Shown piece by piece: positions 11,239 to 20,782 of a stretch of DNA of 64,000 nucleotides (the stretch's first letter is position 1; each line of letters opens with the position of its first letter). A program made the translations under genes and the position numbers. Origin of the DNA: Deinococcus apachensis DSM 19763 (GTDB taxonomy: Bacteria; Deinococcota; Deinococci; Deinococcales; Deinococcaceae); contig NZ_KB906402.1 of NCBI RefSeq assembly GCF_000381345.1, positions 1 through 64,000 on the forward strand, given 5' to 3'. The notes beneath the pieces are model-generated. The model searched no databases. It was not told the DNA's origin and worked only from the letters and a program-made list of their open reading frames with translations.

Positions 11239-14200
11239 ATGTCTTCACGTAAGCCGAGCCTTCACTCGTCCCTGCGTCTTGGTCTGACACTTGCGCTGAC
11301 CCTGAGCCTGGCGGCCTGCTCGTCACCCCAGGGCGAAACGCCCCCCACGCACGATCCGGTGGCCGCCTACCCCTACGAGCCGGGCACGGACTACTCGTGG
11401 ACCAGTGCCCCGCAGGGTGGGGACCCGTACCCGGGCAACCAGGGCTATCCTTGGCGCGGCCTGGCCGTGAGCACGGCGGGGCAGCCCACCGACCTCGACC
11501 TGACGAGTGGGAGCTGGGACTCGGCCACCAACGGCTACGGCCCGGTCGAGGTGGACAAGAGCAACAACACCAACAAGGGCAATGACGGCCAGACTCTGAC
11601 CATCGGCGGCGTGACCTACGCCCGGGGCTTGGGTGTTCACGCGAACGCCGACATCCTCTACACCCTCCCCGGCCAGTGCACCACCTTCACCGCCAGCATC
11701 GGCGTGGACGATGAGGTGGGCAACCGGGGCAGCGTCGTCTTCGAGGTCTGGAGCGGCAGCGCCACGGACCCCACCGCGACCAGGCTCTACGACAGCGGTG
11801 TCATGCGCGGAGCCGACGCGGCCAAGGACATCTCGGTCCCGCTAAATGGTGTCAAGCAGCTCCGGCTGGTCATCCGAGACGCGGGCGACGGCATCAACTA
11901 CGACCACGCCGACTGGGCCGCCACCCGCCTGCTCGGCTGCACGGTCCCCGAAACCTCCGGCGAGAAGTTCCTAAGTGACCTCACCCCGGTGAGTACGCCC
12001 GTCAACGGCTACGGCCCCTACGAAAAAGACCGTAGCAACGGTCAGAATGCAGCTGGGGATGGCCGTGTCCTCACCATCGGCGGCACCAACTACTCCAAGG
12101 GGCTGGGCGCTCACGCCGCCTCCACGCTCACCTACGACCTGAGCGGCACCTGCGTGACCTTCACCGCCGAGGTGGGCGTGGACGACGAGGTGGGGGACCG
12201 CGGTAGCGTGGTGTTCCAGGTACTTACCGACGGCACCAAGGTCTACGACAGCGGGACCATGACCGGGCGTGACCCGGCCCGCTCAGTCAGCGTCGACGTG
12301 GCGGGCAAGCAGCGCCTGACCCTGACCGTGACGGACGCGGGCGACGGGGTCAACTACGACCATGCCGACTGGGCCAACGCCAAGGTGAGCTGCTCGGTGG
12401 CCCAGCCGACGGTCAGCAGCGTGACGGTCAACCCCGGCAGCGCCGTGATGACGGTGGGGGGGACCCGGCAGTTCACGGCCGAGGTGCAGGGCAGCGGGGC
12501 GTACGGCTCGGACGTCACCTGGACGAGCAGCAACCCGGCGGTCGCCACCGTCAGCAGCACCGGTTTGGTCACGGCCGTTGCCCAGGGTCCGGCGACGATC
12601 ACCGCCACCTCGAAGTTCGACACGAGCAAGTCGGGCAGCTCGCAGGTCACAGTCAACCCGGCCTCCACCCTCCCTGCAGGCGGCATCCTGATCAACTTCC
12701 AGCCCGCCGGTTCGACCACGCCCCCCGGCTACACGAAGGACACCGGCGCAGCCTACGACGCGGGGCGCGGCTTCGGCTGGATCCGGGAGGACAGCGTGGG
12801 CACGGGCACCGGCGTGCCGCTCGACATCACGCCGAACACCCGGGACCGCGCGCTCGCCGGGGTGGACGCTCGGCTGAACACCCTGGCGCACATGCAGTTC
12901 CCGGCCAGCACCAGCAACTCCACCGCCGTCAAGACTCCTGCCGCTTGGGAATACGCCCTGCCCAACGGCGTGTACACCGTGACCGTGGGGGTGGGCGACG
13001 CCAGCAACGTCTACGACAGCGCCCACCAGATCAACATCGAGGGGCAGCTCGCCATCTCCCGTTTCCAGCCCGACGCGACGAAGAAGTTCGCGGCGGCCAC
13101 CCTGCGTGCCAACGTCACCGACGGCCGCCTCACGGTGGACGCGCGCGGAGGCTCGAACACCAAGATCGACTACGTGACCATCCAGCCGGGCGACCGGCCC
13201 AGCGTGCGCTCGACGGGCCCGCAGGACGCCCAGACGATGGTTCCCACCACCGTGTCGATCACGGCGGACGTGAACCTGCCCAACAGCGCCATCGACCTCA
13301 GCACCCTCACGTCCTCGACGGTGCGGCTGGTCGACGCTGGCACGAACGTGGCGGTGCCCGCCACGGTGAACACCTCGGGCGGCGGGGACGTGATCGTGCT
13401 CAAGCCCAACGCGCCGCTGAGCGCCAACACCCGGTACATCTTCGAGGTCACTGCTGGCGTCAAGGACACGAGCGGGGTGGCATTCCTGCCGCTACGCTCC
13501 AGCTTCGTGACGGGCGCGAGCAGCACCACCAGCCCCTACAGCTTCGAGCAGGTCGCGCTGCCGAACGTCCCGGCTATGCCGTATACCACTGTGGAGATGG
13601 GGCCGGACGGCAACCTGTACGCTGGAACGCTGACCGGCGAAATTCTGCGCTTCGGCGTCATGCCCGACGGCACACTTACCGCGCCGCAGACGATCACCTC
13701 GGTGCAGACCGCCAACGGCGGGCCGCGCACCATCATCGGCATGAAGTTCGACCCGGTCTCCGACCCCGCCAACCCGACCCTGTGGATCAGCAACAACTAC
13801 TTCTGGGACGGCACCACCAACGCACCCGACTGGAGCGGCAAGATCACCCGCCTCAGCGGCCCCAACCTGGAGAACGTGCAGGACTACGTGGTCGGGCTGC
13901 CGCGCTCAATCCGCGATCACGCGACGAACTCCATCGCCTTCCACCCCGGCGAACCGGGCGCGCTGTACGTGCTTCAGGGCAGCAACTCCGCGATGGGCGC
14001 GCCCGACACCGCCTGGGGCAACCGACCCGAGCGGCTGCTCAACGGCTCGCTGCTGCGGGTGGATCTCACCAAGATCACCAGCCCGCCGCTCGACGTGAAG
14101 ACCGGCGACGGCGGTGTGTACAATCCCTACGCGCTCGGTGCGCCCGTCACCATCCACGCCAGCGGCATCCGCAACGCCTACGACATGGTGTGGCACACCA

Positions 14201-14820
14201 ACGGCCAACTGTACGTGCCCACCAACGGCTCGGCGGCAGGCGGCAACACGCCCGGCACCCCCAACCCGCTGCCGGACTCGTGCAAGACCCGCGCCGACGG
14301 CCCCTATACCGGCCCGGCCGTCCCGGCCCTCAACAACGTATCCGTGCAGCACGACTTCCTGTTCCGGGTCGAGAAGGACGGCTACTACGGCCACCCCAAC
14401 CCGCTGCGCTGCCAGTGGGTGATGAACGGTGGCAACCCGACGGCGGGACCTGATCGGGGCGAGGTGCCCGAGTACCCGGTGGGCACCCAGCCCGACCGCA
14501 ACTGGAAGGGCTTCGCCTACGACTTCGGCGAGCACGCCTCGTCCAACGGCGTGATCGAGGAGTACACCACGGTCGGGAACTCCCAGCTCAACGGCAAGCT
14601 GCTCGTCGTGCGCTACAGCGCGGGCAAGGACATCATCGTGCTGACCCCCGGCGCTCCCAACCAGGACATCGTGAAGGCCGAAACCCAGGTCACCGGTTTG
14701 ACCAACTTCAACCCCAGCCCCCTGGACCTCACCGAGAACCGCTCGACCGGCCACCTGTACGTCGCGCAGCTCGACGAGCGCACCGGCAGCGGTAAGATCA
14801 CGCTGGTGCGTCCCAAGTAA
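11239..14820 (+). CDS. Multidomain NPCBM / Ig-like / beta-propeller lipoprotein
   Basis: This gene encodes a 1193-residue lipoprotein. ATG at 11239 follows GAAAGGA, and the signal ends LTLSLAAC. Domains, read from motifs, are: a DYSWTS linker; NPCBM 1 (about 85-235) and NPCBM 2 (about 240-387), both with [11 protein letters not shown]; a bacterial Ig-like Big_2 domain (about 390-475); a malectin-like or CBM-like region (about 482-652, opening ILINFQPAGS); a Big_5-like domain (about 655-760); and a C-terminal six-blade propeller resembling glucose/sorbosone dehydrogenases (about 768-1193, with GPDGNLYAGTLTG and HASGIRNAYDMVWH). An active quinoprotein dehydrogenase is possible but the quinone-binding residues were not verified. 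The NPCBM part is close to the lipoproteins at 1-1145 and 5425-7878. Confidence 0.88.
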   Translation: MSSRKPSLHSSLRLGLTLALTLSLAACSSPQGETPPTHDPVAAYPYEPGTDYSWTSAPQGGDPYPGNQGYPWRGLAVSTAGQPTDLDLTSGSWDSATNGYGPVEVDKSNNTNKGNDGQTLTIGGVTYARGLGVHANADILYTLPGQCTTFTASIGVDDEVGNRGSVVFEVWSGSATDPTATRLYDSGVMRGADAAKDISVPLNGVKQLRLVIRDAGDGINYDHADWAATRLLGCTVPETSGEKFLSDLTPVSTPVNGYGPYEKDRSNGQNAAGDGRVLTIGGTNYSKGLGAHAASTLTYDLSGTCVTFTAEVGVDDEVGDRGSVVFQVLTDGTKVYDSGTMTGRDPARSVSVDVAGKQRLTLTVTDAGDGVNYDHADWANAKVSCSVAQPTVSSVTVNPGSAVMTVGGTRQFTAEVQGSGAYGSDVTWTSSNPAVATVSSTGLVTAVAQGPATITATSKFDTSKSGSSQVTVNPASTLPAGGILINFQPAGSTTPPGYTKDTGAAYDAGRGFGWIREDSVGTGTGVPLDITPNTRDRALAGVDARLNTLAHMQFPASTSNSTAVKTPAAWEYALPNGVYTVTVGVGDASNVYDSAHQINIEGQLAISRFQPDATKKFAAATLRANVTDGRLTVDARGGSNTKIDYVTIQPGDRPSVRSTGPQDAQTMVPTTVSITADVNLPNSAIDLSTLTSSTVRLVDAGTNVAVPATVNTSGGGDVIVLKPNAPLSANTRYIFEVTAGVKDTSGVAFLPLRSSFVTGASSTTSPYSFEQVALPNVPAMPYTTVEMGPDGNLYAGTLTGEILRFGVMPDGTLTAPQTITSVQTANGGPRTIIGMKFDPVSDPANPTLWISNNYFWDGTTNAPDWSGKITRLSGPNLENVQDYVVGLPRSIRDHATNSIAFHPGEPGALYVLQGSNSAMGAPDTAWGNRPERLLNGSLLRVDLTKITSPPLDVKTGDGGVYNPYALGAPVTIHASGIRNAYDMVWHTNGQLYVPTNGSAAGGNTPGTPNPLPDSCKTRADGPYTGPAVPALNNVSVQHDFLFRVEKDGYYGHPNPLRCQWVMNGGNPTAGPDRGEVPEYPVGTQPDRNWKGFAYDFGEHASSNGVIEEYTTVGNSQLNGKLLVVRYSAGKDIIVLTPGAPNQDIVKAETQVTGLTNFNPSPLDLTENRSTGHLYVAQLDERTGSGKITLVRPK

Positions 14821-14910
14821 GCCCCCGGTCACCCGCCTCCGCTACAAGGAGGATGCCGCGCGCCGCCTGGTTCCCGCCCGGCGGCGCGCCGCCCTTCCGG
14901 GAGGAACGTC

Positions 14911-15927
14911 ATGAGTCCACTCCAGAACTTCAGGCTGCTGGCCCTCGCCTCCTCGTTCGCGCTTCAGGCGGCCCTGGGCGGAACCCTCTCCCTGGCCGCC
15001 TCCTCGCCCGTCCCGGCGACCACCCCGCCGCCCCGCGTCCTCCAGGTGGCCTCCCTCTACGCGGGTCCGCTGGCCTTTGCGCCCGACGGGGGGCTGCTCG
15101 CCATCGGGAACGGTCAGGGGCAGCTCCGGCTGTGGCGCCTGCCTGCCGGGGTGGTCGAGCGCACTCTGACGCAGCCCGGGATCGTGAACGCCGTCGCCTG
15201 GAGCCCCGACGGCCGCCTGCTCGCCGCGGCGGGCACCGACGGCCGGGTGCGGCTGTGGGACGCCAAGGCGGGGGCGCTGCGGCGCACGCTAGTGCTGAAC
15301 ACCTACTACGTCACGTCTGTCGCCTTCAGCCCCGACGGCAGCCTGCTGGCAACCGGCAGCGGGGACAACTCCGCCCTGTCGGGCCCGGCCAACACGGTGC
15401 GGCTGTGGGATGTGGCGACCGGGCGCTTTCTCGCCGCGCTGCGGGGCCACACCGACGTGGTCACGGCGGTCGCGTTCAGCCCCGACGGCACCCTGCTGGC
15501 GAGCGCGAGCCGCGACAAGACCGCCCGGCTGTGGAACGTCGCGGCCCGTCGTGAGACGCGCACCCTGCGCGGCCACACCGACTACGTGAGTGCCCTGGCC
15601 TTCAGCCCCGACGGCCGCACGCTCGCCACCGCGAGCTGGGACACCGATCTGCGGCTGTGGTCGGTGCCTGACGGCCGCGACCTGGGCATCCTGCGCGGCC
15701 ACAGCGCGCCTGTCGAGGCCGTGGCCTTCGCCCCCGACGGCCGCACGCTCGCCTCGGGCGGCGAGGACCGGCAGGTCCGGCTGTGGGACGTGACCACCGG
15801 TCGCCACACCCGCACGCTGGGCGGGCACACGGGCGTGGTAAGCGCCCTGGCCTTCAGCCCGGACGGCGCCCTCCTGGCATCGAGTGGGGGCCGCGACCGT
15901 ACCGTGCGCTTGTGGACCTGGCGCTGA
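14911..15927 (+). CDS. Exported seven-blade WD40 protein
   Basis: This gene encodes 338 residues: a signal peptide ([16 protein letters not shown]) then exactly seven WD40 blades, each closing with an x-RLW-x motif (LRLWRL, VRLWDA, VRLWDV, ARLWNV, LRLWSV, VRLWDV, VRLWTW). The repeats AFSPDGxLLA and LRGHTxxV are nearly identical between blades, so the propeller is probably a closed single domain with no added enzyme part. The start at 14911 has GGGAGGAA upstream. It lies 90 bp behind the large NPCBM lipoprotein and may share its transcript. A binding scaffold role in the envelope is inferred. Confidence 0.87.
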   Translation: MSPLQNFRLLALASSFALQAALGGTLSLAASSPVPATTPPPRVLQVASLYAGPLAFAPDGGLLAIGNGQGQLRLWRLPAGVVERTLTQPGIVNAVAWSPDGRLLAAAGTDGRVRLWDAKAGALRRTLVLNTYYVTSVAFSPDGSLLATGSGDNSALSGPANTVRLWDVATGRFLAALRGHTDVVTAVAFSPDGTLLASASRDKTARLWNVAARRETRTLRGHTDYVSALAFSPDGRTLATASWDTDLRLWSVPDGRDLGILRGHSAPVEAVAFAPDGRTLASGGEDRQVRLWDVTTGRHTRTLGGHTGVVSALAFSPDGALLASSGGRDRTVRLWTWR

Positions 15928-16137
15928 GGGGCGGCCCCCCGGCAAAAAGGTCCTGAGGCTGTCCGGTCCGGGGAAGGTGAACGGAAAAAGCCCCCAGGTG
16001 CGGCGGGGCACGCGGGGGCGGGTTCATCCGACTTCACTCGGTCGGGTCAGCTTTAGGCCTGAACTCAGGGTAGCTGGAAGCATCTACAGAATTCTGACAA
16101 CGCCCTGGGGGTCTCTTTATCTCCCGGAAAGCGGGGC

Positions 16138-16293
16138 TCAGGCGAGTCGGGGCTGGCGGAACAGGAACATCAGCCTGACCCGCTGGAGCAGGCCAGCGCG
16201 GTCACTGCGGGCGGCGCGGGCTTCACGGTCGCGCCTGACCTCGTCCCGGAGTTCCTGGGCGCGGTTCTGGAGGAGGATGAGGTTGGGGTTCAC
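16138..16293 (-). CDS. Small basic hypothetical protein, 51 aa
   Basis: A 51-codon open frame starts at GTG 16293, with a near-ideal GGAAGGAG site 8 nt upstream, and ends at TGA 16138. The protein is rich in Arg and Leu with an amphipathic helical middle (RAQELRDEVRRDREARAARS) and a hydrophobic patch near the end (RLMFLFRQ). I do not recognise a family. The good ribosome site and helical composition argue that it is real. It sits alone between the WD40 gene and the MFS gene. Confidence 0.55.
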   Translation of the reverse strand: MNPNLILLQNRAQELRDEVRRDREARAARSDRAGLLQRVRLMFLFRQPRLA

Positions 16294-16623
16294 GGCGAGG
16301 TCTCCTTCCGCCGGTCGGTCTTTCCTTCTCGGCTGCCCTCATGGTGCCGGATGGGCCTAACGGTGGGCATCGGCGCAGTGGCGCAAGGGGGGCTGCGCCG
16401 AATGGCAGACGTGCGGGGACAAGAGGCTTAGTTGCTGCCACTTGCCCGGCCACCCCAGGGCGTTCCCGTGTCCCCCTGCCGCTCCGAAGCAGCGTGGGCT
16501 CAGCGTGGCGTGAGGGAAAGAGCGCCCACCCGGAAAGTTGGGAGAAGCGGGCGTATGGTCTGCTCATCTCCCCGGCGTGTCAAACGGTTTGGTTGGAATG
16601 CCTCGGGTCCAGCCCAGGCCGCC
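16294..16623. other. 330-bp intergenic region without a supported gene
   Basis: No convincing coding frame or tRNA was found. On the minus strand a TTGACA hexamer (16578-16583) could belong to a promoter reading toward the 51-aa gene, but its -10 partner is weak. The open frames crossing this region show no domain and no ribosome site. Confidence 0.4.
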
Positions 16624-17880
16624 TCACCTCGCGGACGAACTCCGCTCAGCCTGTGTGGCCGCCCCCTCCGCCCGGGCAGGCAGGAACACAAGCGCCACGA
16701 CGCCCCCGAGGAGCGTGATGCACGCGGCAATGACGAGCATGGGCATGGTTCCCACCCGCGGCCCGATCAGGCCCGCCGCGGCGGTGGCAAGCACCCCGAC
16801 GAGGGCATTGGTCGTCCCCAGGGCGCCGTATACCCGGCCCCGGTAAGCGTCCGGCGTCACCGTCTGGATCATGGTCGACAGGGCGACGTTCGACACCACC
16901 ATCGGCACCCCCAGGAGAGGCACTAGGGCGAACAGGAGCGGCAGGGATGACCCGCTGTACATCCGCAGCATCAGCACGCCGACCAGGAGCGTGCCGAATG
17001 CGATCAGGAGGCGCGGGGGCACCCGGCCGCCCAGCCACGCCGACGCGGCACTCCCCAGGAGGGCGCCCAGGCCGCCCAGGGTGCTCAGCAGACCTATCGT
17101 CCGCGCGTCGGCGTGCAGCACGGACACCAGGAACGGCGTGTAGAACGGGTCGATCAGCGTGCCCCCGAGACTCGTGATGCTCAGGATTGCCAGCAGGGCC
17201 AGGATGACTGGGCTGCGCCGGATGACGTGCAGCCCCTCACGCCATTGGTGACCCAGGTCACGCCAGGTCTCCAGCAGTGACGTGGCCTGGACGGGCACGT
17301 CCGGCGTGACCCGCGCGGCCACTCGGAGGCGAAGGAAGCACAGCGCCGCGAGGACGAACGACGCGGCGTCGAAGAGCACGACCCCGGGGATGCCGAAGGT
17401 GGCGATGAGCGCACCCCCGACCACCGATCCCAGCAGGCGGGCGCCCGTCGTGCCCAGGGACAGCGCGGCGTTGGCCTTCATCAGGTCCCCCACACCGACC
17501 AGGGAGGGGAGCAGGGCGCCCGCGACCGGGGTGGACAGCGTGCTGACCGTGAGTTCCGCGAAGGTGACCGCGTACGCCACCCACACCAGACCCGGCTGCG
17601 GGGCGAGGAGCAGCAGCGTCACCACGGCCCCCTGGATGAGATGCGTGACCACCAGCACCCGCTGGCGGTCCCAGCGGTCGGCGAGCACGCCCGCGAAGGA
17701 GCCGAACAGCAGGCCCGGCAGGTAGTAGGACAGCGCGAGCAGGGCGGTGGCGAGGGTGGAGCCGGTCTCCTGATACAGGAAGTACGGCAGGGCGAGCAGC
17801 AGCGCCCGGTCCCCGATGAGGGAGATCACCTCGCCGAGCCAGAGTTTGCGGAAGTTGGGCAGGGTCAGCGCGGCGAGCAT
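16624..17880 (-). CDS. MFS exporter (DHA3/EntS-like)
   Basis: This 418-residue protein has 12 predicted membrane spans. The N-terminal LTLPNFRKLWLGEVISLIGD and the loop FAGVLADRWDRQRVLV (MFS motif A variant between helices 2 and 3) place it with the DHA3/enterobactin-exporter-like major facilitator subgroup, usually proton-driven drug or siderophore exporters. The start at 17880 has a weak GAGG site. The gene is divergent from a winged-helix regulator whose start is only 42 bp away, the classic layout of an efflux pump with its own regulator. Substrate unknown. Confidence 0.85.
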   Translation of the reverse strand: MLAALTLPNFRKLWLGEVISLIGDRALLLALPYFLYQETGSTLATALLALSYYLPGLLFGSFAGVLADRWDRQRVLVVTHLIQGAVVTLLLLAPQPGLVWVAYAVTFAELTVSTLSTPVAGALLPSLVGVGDLMKANAALSLGTTGARLLGSVVGGALIATFGIPGVVLFDAASFVLAALCFLRLRVAARVTPDVPVQATSLLETWRDLGHQWREGLHVIRRSPVILALLAILSITSLGGTLIDPFYTPFLVSVLHADARTIGLLSTLGGLGALLGSAASAWLGGRVPPRLLIAFGTLLVGVLMLRMYSGSSLPLLFALVPLLGVPMVVSNVALSTMIQTVTPDAYRGRVYGALGTTNALVGVLATAAAGLIGPRVGTMPMLVIAACITLLGGVVALVFLPARAEGAATQAERSSSAR

Positions 17881-17909
17881 GGCAGCCTCATGGGAAGCAG
17901 CGTGCGCGG

Positions 17910-17915
17910 TACCCT
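17910..17915 (+). promoter_or_regulatory. -10 box (TACCCT) of a probable leaderless transcript
   Basis: TACCCT matches the TANNNT consensus and ends 7 nt before the ATG at 17923. Transcription starting 7 nt downstream would begin at the start codon. There is no ribosome site, consistent with leaderless translation as described in Deinococcus. Confidence 0.5.
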
Positions 17916-17922
17916 GGTGAAA

Positions 17923-18612
17923 ATGACACGGGACGATTTACCCAGGGTGTGGCAGCGCCTGGACGACCCCCGGGCGGCGCGGGTCCTGGCGGACGCGCAG
18001 TCGCGGCAGTACTTCGAGCCCTTCATCTGGCGGGAGCGGCGGGTGACGGACGTGGCTGCGGAGCTGGGCGTGACGAAGAACGTCATGCTGTACCAGGTGA
18101 ACAAGCTGCTCCGGCTGGGCCTGCTGGAGGTCACCCGCGCGGAACCCAGGGCGGGCCGGGCGATCCGGTACTACCGGTCCTCATCGCCGGGCTATTTCGT
18201 CCCGTACGCCGCGACCTCAGCTGAGTCCATCCACGCGCTGTACGAGTCCTCCCTGGACCACACGCGCCGCTCGGTCCTGTCCCTCCTGACGCGGGCGTGG
18301 AGCACCCTCGCGGATGATCCCCGGTGGTTCGGGCTGTACACCTACGGTGACGCGGAGGGTCTCAAGAGTCACACGCTCCTGCCGGTGCGCCCCGCCTCAC
18401 CCGCCTCGCCAGCCCCGGGGCTCTTGCAGTGGCTTCTCCAGGAGGACGTGCCCGCCGTGTGGGATAACACGGCTCCCGTCCAGCTCTCCAGGGAGAACGC
18501 GAAGCGGCTGCAACGTGACCTGCATGACCTGCACGTGAAGTATCAGACGTTGCAGCAGGACACGCCTGGGGAGACGTACATCCTGCGGCTCACGCTTGCC
18601 CCTGTCCCCTGA
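17923..18612 (+). CDS. Winged-helix transcriptional regulator
   Basis: This 229-residue protein has an N-terminal winged helix-turn-helix (about residues 10-85: DPRAARVLADAQSRQYFEPF, VTDVAAELGVTKNVMLYQVN, then a wing ending YYRSSS), ArsR-like in style, and a C-terminal region of unknown fold. It probably controls the divergent MFS exporter. The start choice rests on the TACCCT box 7 nt upstream and the absence of a ribosome site; GTG 17917 and ATG 17890 are alternatives in the same frame. The short shared intergenic space means that binding could control both genes. Confidence 0.75.
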   Translation: MTRDDLPRVWQRLDDPRAARVLADAQSRQYFEPFIWRERRVTDVAAELGVTKNVMLYQVNKLLRLGLLEVTRAEPRAGRAIRYYRSSSPGYFVPYAATSAESIHALYESSLDHTRRSVLSLLTRAWSTLADDPRWFGLYTYGDAEGLKSHTLLPVRPASPASPAPGLLQWLLQEDVPAVWDNTAPVQLSRENAKRLQRDLHDLHVKYQTLQQDTPGETYILRLTLAPVP

Positions 18613-18700
18613 CGAGTGGGTCGGTCCAGCTTCACCAACTGGAGGGGGAGCCTTGCGGCTCAGCGCAACTTCCCTGACTCATCCCCTGCCGCAGCGTTCC

Positions 18701-19624
18701 TCAACCCGGACGCACGACCAGGTACTGCCGCCCCTGGGTGTTCCACAGCAGGTCGAAGTCGTGCTCGGTCAGCGCCACGTTCGGCCCGCTCAGCGAGTCG
18801 CTCATGATCAGGATGCCCTGCGCGTCGTCGTACCCGCGCACCACCCGGAAATGCGGCGTCTGCCCCAGAACGCTGTGGAACTGCAACACGACCACCGGGA
18901 ACCCCTGCGCCACCTGCCGTTTGATGTCCTCGACGGTGCCGCCCGTCAGGACGGGTGCCTCGAAGCCCAGATCCCGTAGCAGGCGCTGCGCGTCGGGAAA
19001 GCGCATGTTCCGGCCCCCCGGGCGCAGCTCGCCTTGCCAGGTGGTCTGGTCCGCTTGGACGCCGTAGTGCCGGAGGGCGGCGGCGATGGCGGCCGGGCCG
19101 CAGTTGTTGCGTGTCTGGTACGCAAAGCCCACGTCCTGGAGGTAGACGCTGGGGGGGCGGAGGGTGCCCGTCCCCGCCGTGCGGAAGGTCAGGGCCTGGA
19201 CGGGGGGGAGCCGCGAGGGGGTGAAGAGGCCGCGGTCCAGCCCGGTCGATCCCTGGACGCGAGGCGCCGGGGTGGGCGTGACCGGGGACGCGCCCTCCGG
19301 GAGGCGCAGCACCTGCCCGACCTGGACCGTGCTGGAGGTCAGCCCGTTGAGCTCGGCGAGCAGTTCCGGGGTCATCCCGTACTGCCGGGCGACGCGGTAC
19401 AGGGTGTCGCCGGGTTGAACGGTGTACCCCGTCTGCGGGAGCCGGAGAATCTGCCCGACCTGGAGGGTACTGGTCGTCAGGGCGTTGAGTGTCAGCAGCA
19501 GGCCCGCCGTGGTGTGGTAGGTGCGCGCGAGGCTGCTGAGGGTATCGCCTGCCCGAACCGTGTGGGTGGTCTGCGCCTGGGACACGCCGAGGGCCAGCAG
19601 GAGGAACAGGGCGAGCGCCTTCAT
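18701..19624 (-). CDS. Secreted LysM / C39-like peptidase protein
   Basis: This gene encodes 307 residues: a signal peptide (FLLLALGVSQAQ), two LysM modules (about 20-65 and 68-112, each with VxxGDTLxxxAR and VGQxLRLP), a Pro-rich linker, and a C39_2-type papain-like domain (about 155-307). The probable catalytic Cys lies in RNNCGPAAIAAAL (near 173), with a His in TPHFRVVRGYDD. LysM binds peptidoglycan, so the protein probably works at the cell wall. Whether it is a peptidase or a bacteriocin-type leader peptidase relative is unclear. It converges with the winged-helix regulator. Confidence 0.82.
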   Translation of the reverse strand: MKALALFLLLALGVSQAQTTHTVRAGDTLSSLARTYHTTAGLLLTLNALTTSTLQVGQILRLPQTGYTVQPGDTLYRVARQYGMTPELLAELNGLTSSTVQVGQVLRLPEGASPVTPTPAPRVQGSTGLDRGLFTPSRLPPVQALTFRTAGTGTLRPPSVYLQDVGFAYQTRNNCGPAAIAAALRHYGVQADQTTWQGELRPGGRNMRFPDAQRLLRDLGFEAPVLTGGTVEDIKRQVAQGFPVVVLQFHSVLGQTPHFRVVRGYDDAQGILIMSDSLSGPNVALTEHDFDLLWNTQGRQYLVVRPG

Positions 19625-19779
19625 GGAGTTTTTATTTTTGGATCAGGTCTGTCACTGAAACCTGACGGGCAGGCTTTCCCCATTGGGAGAGATCCCGGTG
19701 GCAGGCTGTTCGTTTTCCCTCGACGGGCCAAAGCACGAGACCTCCCACCTCATGCGGAACACTGTGGCGCACCCCGTCC

Positions 19780-20265
19780 TCAACTCACCGCTTGCCTCAC
19801 AAGTGCGGCGATCCTGGCCTCGGCCTCGGCGGTCAACTCCTTCAGCGCGAAGGAGGTCGGCCACATCGCGCCCTCGTCGAGATTCGCCGTGTCGTTGAAG
19901 CCGAGCGTCGCGTACCTCGCATTGAATTTGTGTGCGGCCTGGAAGAAGCAGACGATCTTGCCGCCTTTGGCGTACGCGGGCATGCCGTACCAGGTCTTCG
20001 GCGAGAGGGCGGGCGCGCTGGCCTGGATGATCGCGTGGATTCGCTCGGCCAGGATGCGGTCCGCTTCCGGCAGCTCGGCGATCTTTGCCAGCACGTCGCG
20101 TTCCCCTTCCGCCCTGTCCTTGTCCGCGCGCGCCTCCGCCTTCAGCTCCCTGGCGCGCTCCCTCATCGCGGCCCGTTCCTCGGCCGTGAAGCCCTGGGAT
20201 GTCTGGTCCGGTGCAGTCTCGCTCGTGGCAGATTTCGTCGGCTTCCTGGATGTGTTTGCTGTCAT
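19780..20265 (-). CDS. DUF1801 (YdhG-like) protein
   Basis: This 161-residue protein has a charged, lysine/alanine-rich N-terminus followed by a DUF1801 domain (about 55-155; [41 protein letters not shown]). Members have a frataxin-like fold and some act as iron chaperones, but the role here is unknown. The start at 20265 has GGAGGA upstream. It is the last gene of a four-gene minus-strand cluster (AraC, VOC, DUF1579-like, DUF1801). Confidence 0.82.
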   Translation of the reverse strand: MTANTSRKPTKSATSETAPDQTSQGFTAEERAAMRERARELKAEARADKDRAEGERDVLAKIAELPEADRILAERIHAIIQASAPALSPKTWYGMPAYAKGGKIVCFFQAAHKFNARYATLGFNDTANLDEGAMWPTSFALKELTAEAEARIAALVRQAVS

Positions 20266-20343
20266 GATGCGTCCTCCGGTCGGGGTGGGTGACGGGGGCC
20301 ACGTGCGTCGTGTGCGGGCTCCTTTGCGGTCCCCGTCGGCTTC

Positions 20344-20742
20344 CTACTCGGTGCGCCGGTAGGTCACGGTGAAGTCGGGCTGCCAAGTCACGCCTTTGTC
20401 GTCCGACTTCTCTCCGGTTGACTCGATGATGTCCGGGCCGCGGAAGCGTGCCGCGTAGCGCTGTGAGAACTCCTCGTCCAGGTGGATCATTGACCAGCCG
20501 TCGTTGTCCATTTCGAGGGTGAAGACCCTGATGATCCCCCGGATGTCGAAGTAGTGGTAGCGGTCCTCCGACAGCAGCCCCAGGGCGTCGGGGAAGTCGG
20601 GGTGGTCGTACGTCCAGTGCTGGAGCACGAACGCCCCGTCCAGCACCCGCTCGTACCGCTGCCTGCCGGTGACCGGCCCGGACATGGCCGAGTGCTGCAT
20701 CGTGAATTCCCAGGTTCCGAGCAGCCGGTCGAGCGCGCTCAT
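20344..20742 (-). CDS. DUF1579/lipocalin-like small protein
   Basis: This 132-residue protein opens with LDRLLGTWEFTMQHSAM and contains VTGRQRYERVLDGAFVLQHW, the look of the DUF1579 / lipocalin-like beta-barrel group often found next to AraC or VOC genes. The start at 20742 has AAAGGAGG upstream. No active-site residues are obvious. Cytosolic, because no signal peptide is present. Confidence 0.7.
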   Translation of the reverse strand: MSALDRLLGTWEFTMQHSAMSGPVTGRQRYERVLDGAFVLQHWTYDHPDFPDALGLLSEDRYHYFDIRGIIRVFTLEMDNDGWSMIHLDEEFSQRYAARFRGPDIIESTGEKSDDKGVTWQPDFTVTYRRTE

Positions 20743-20782
20743 GTCTCCTCCTTTCGTTGCTGACCCGCGTCCGCCGGACGGC

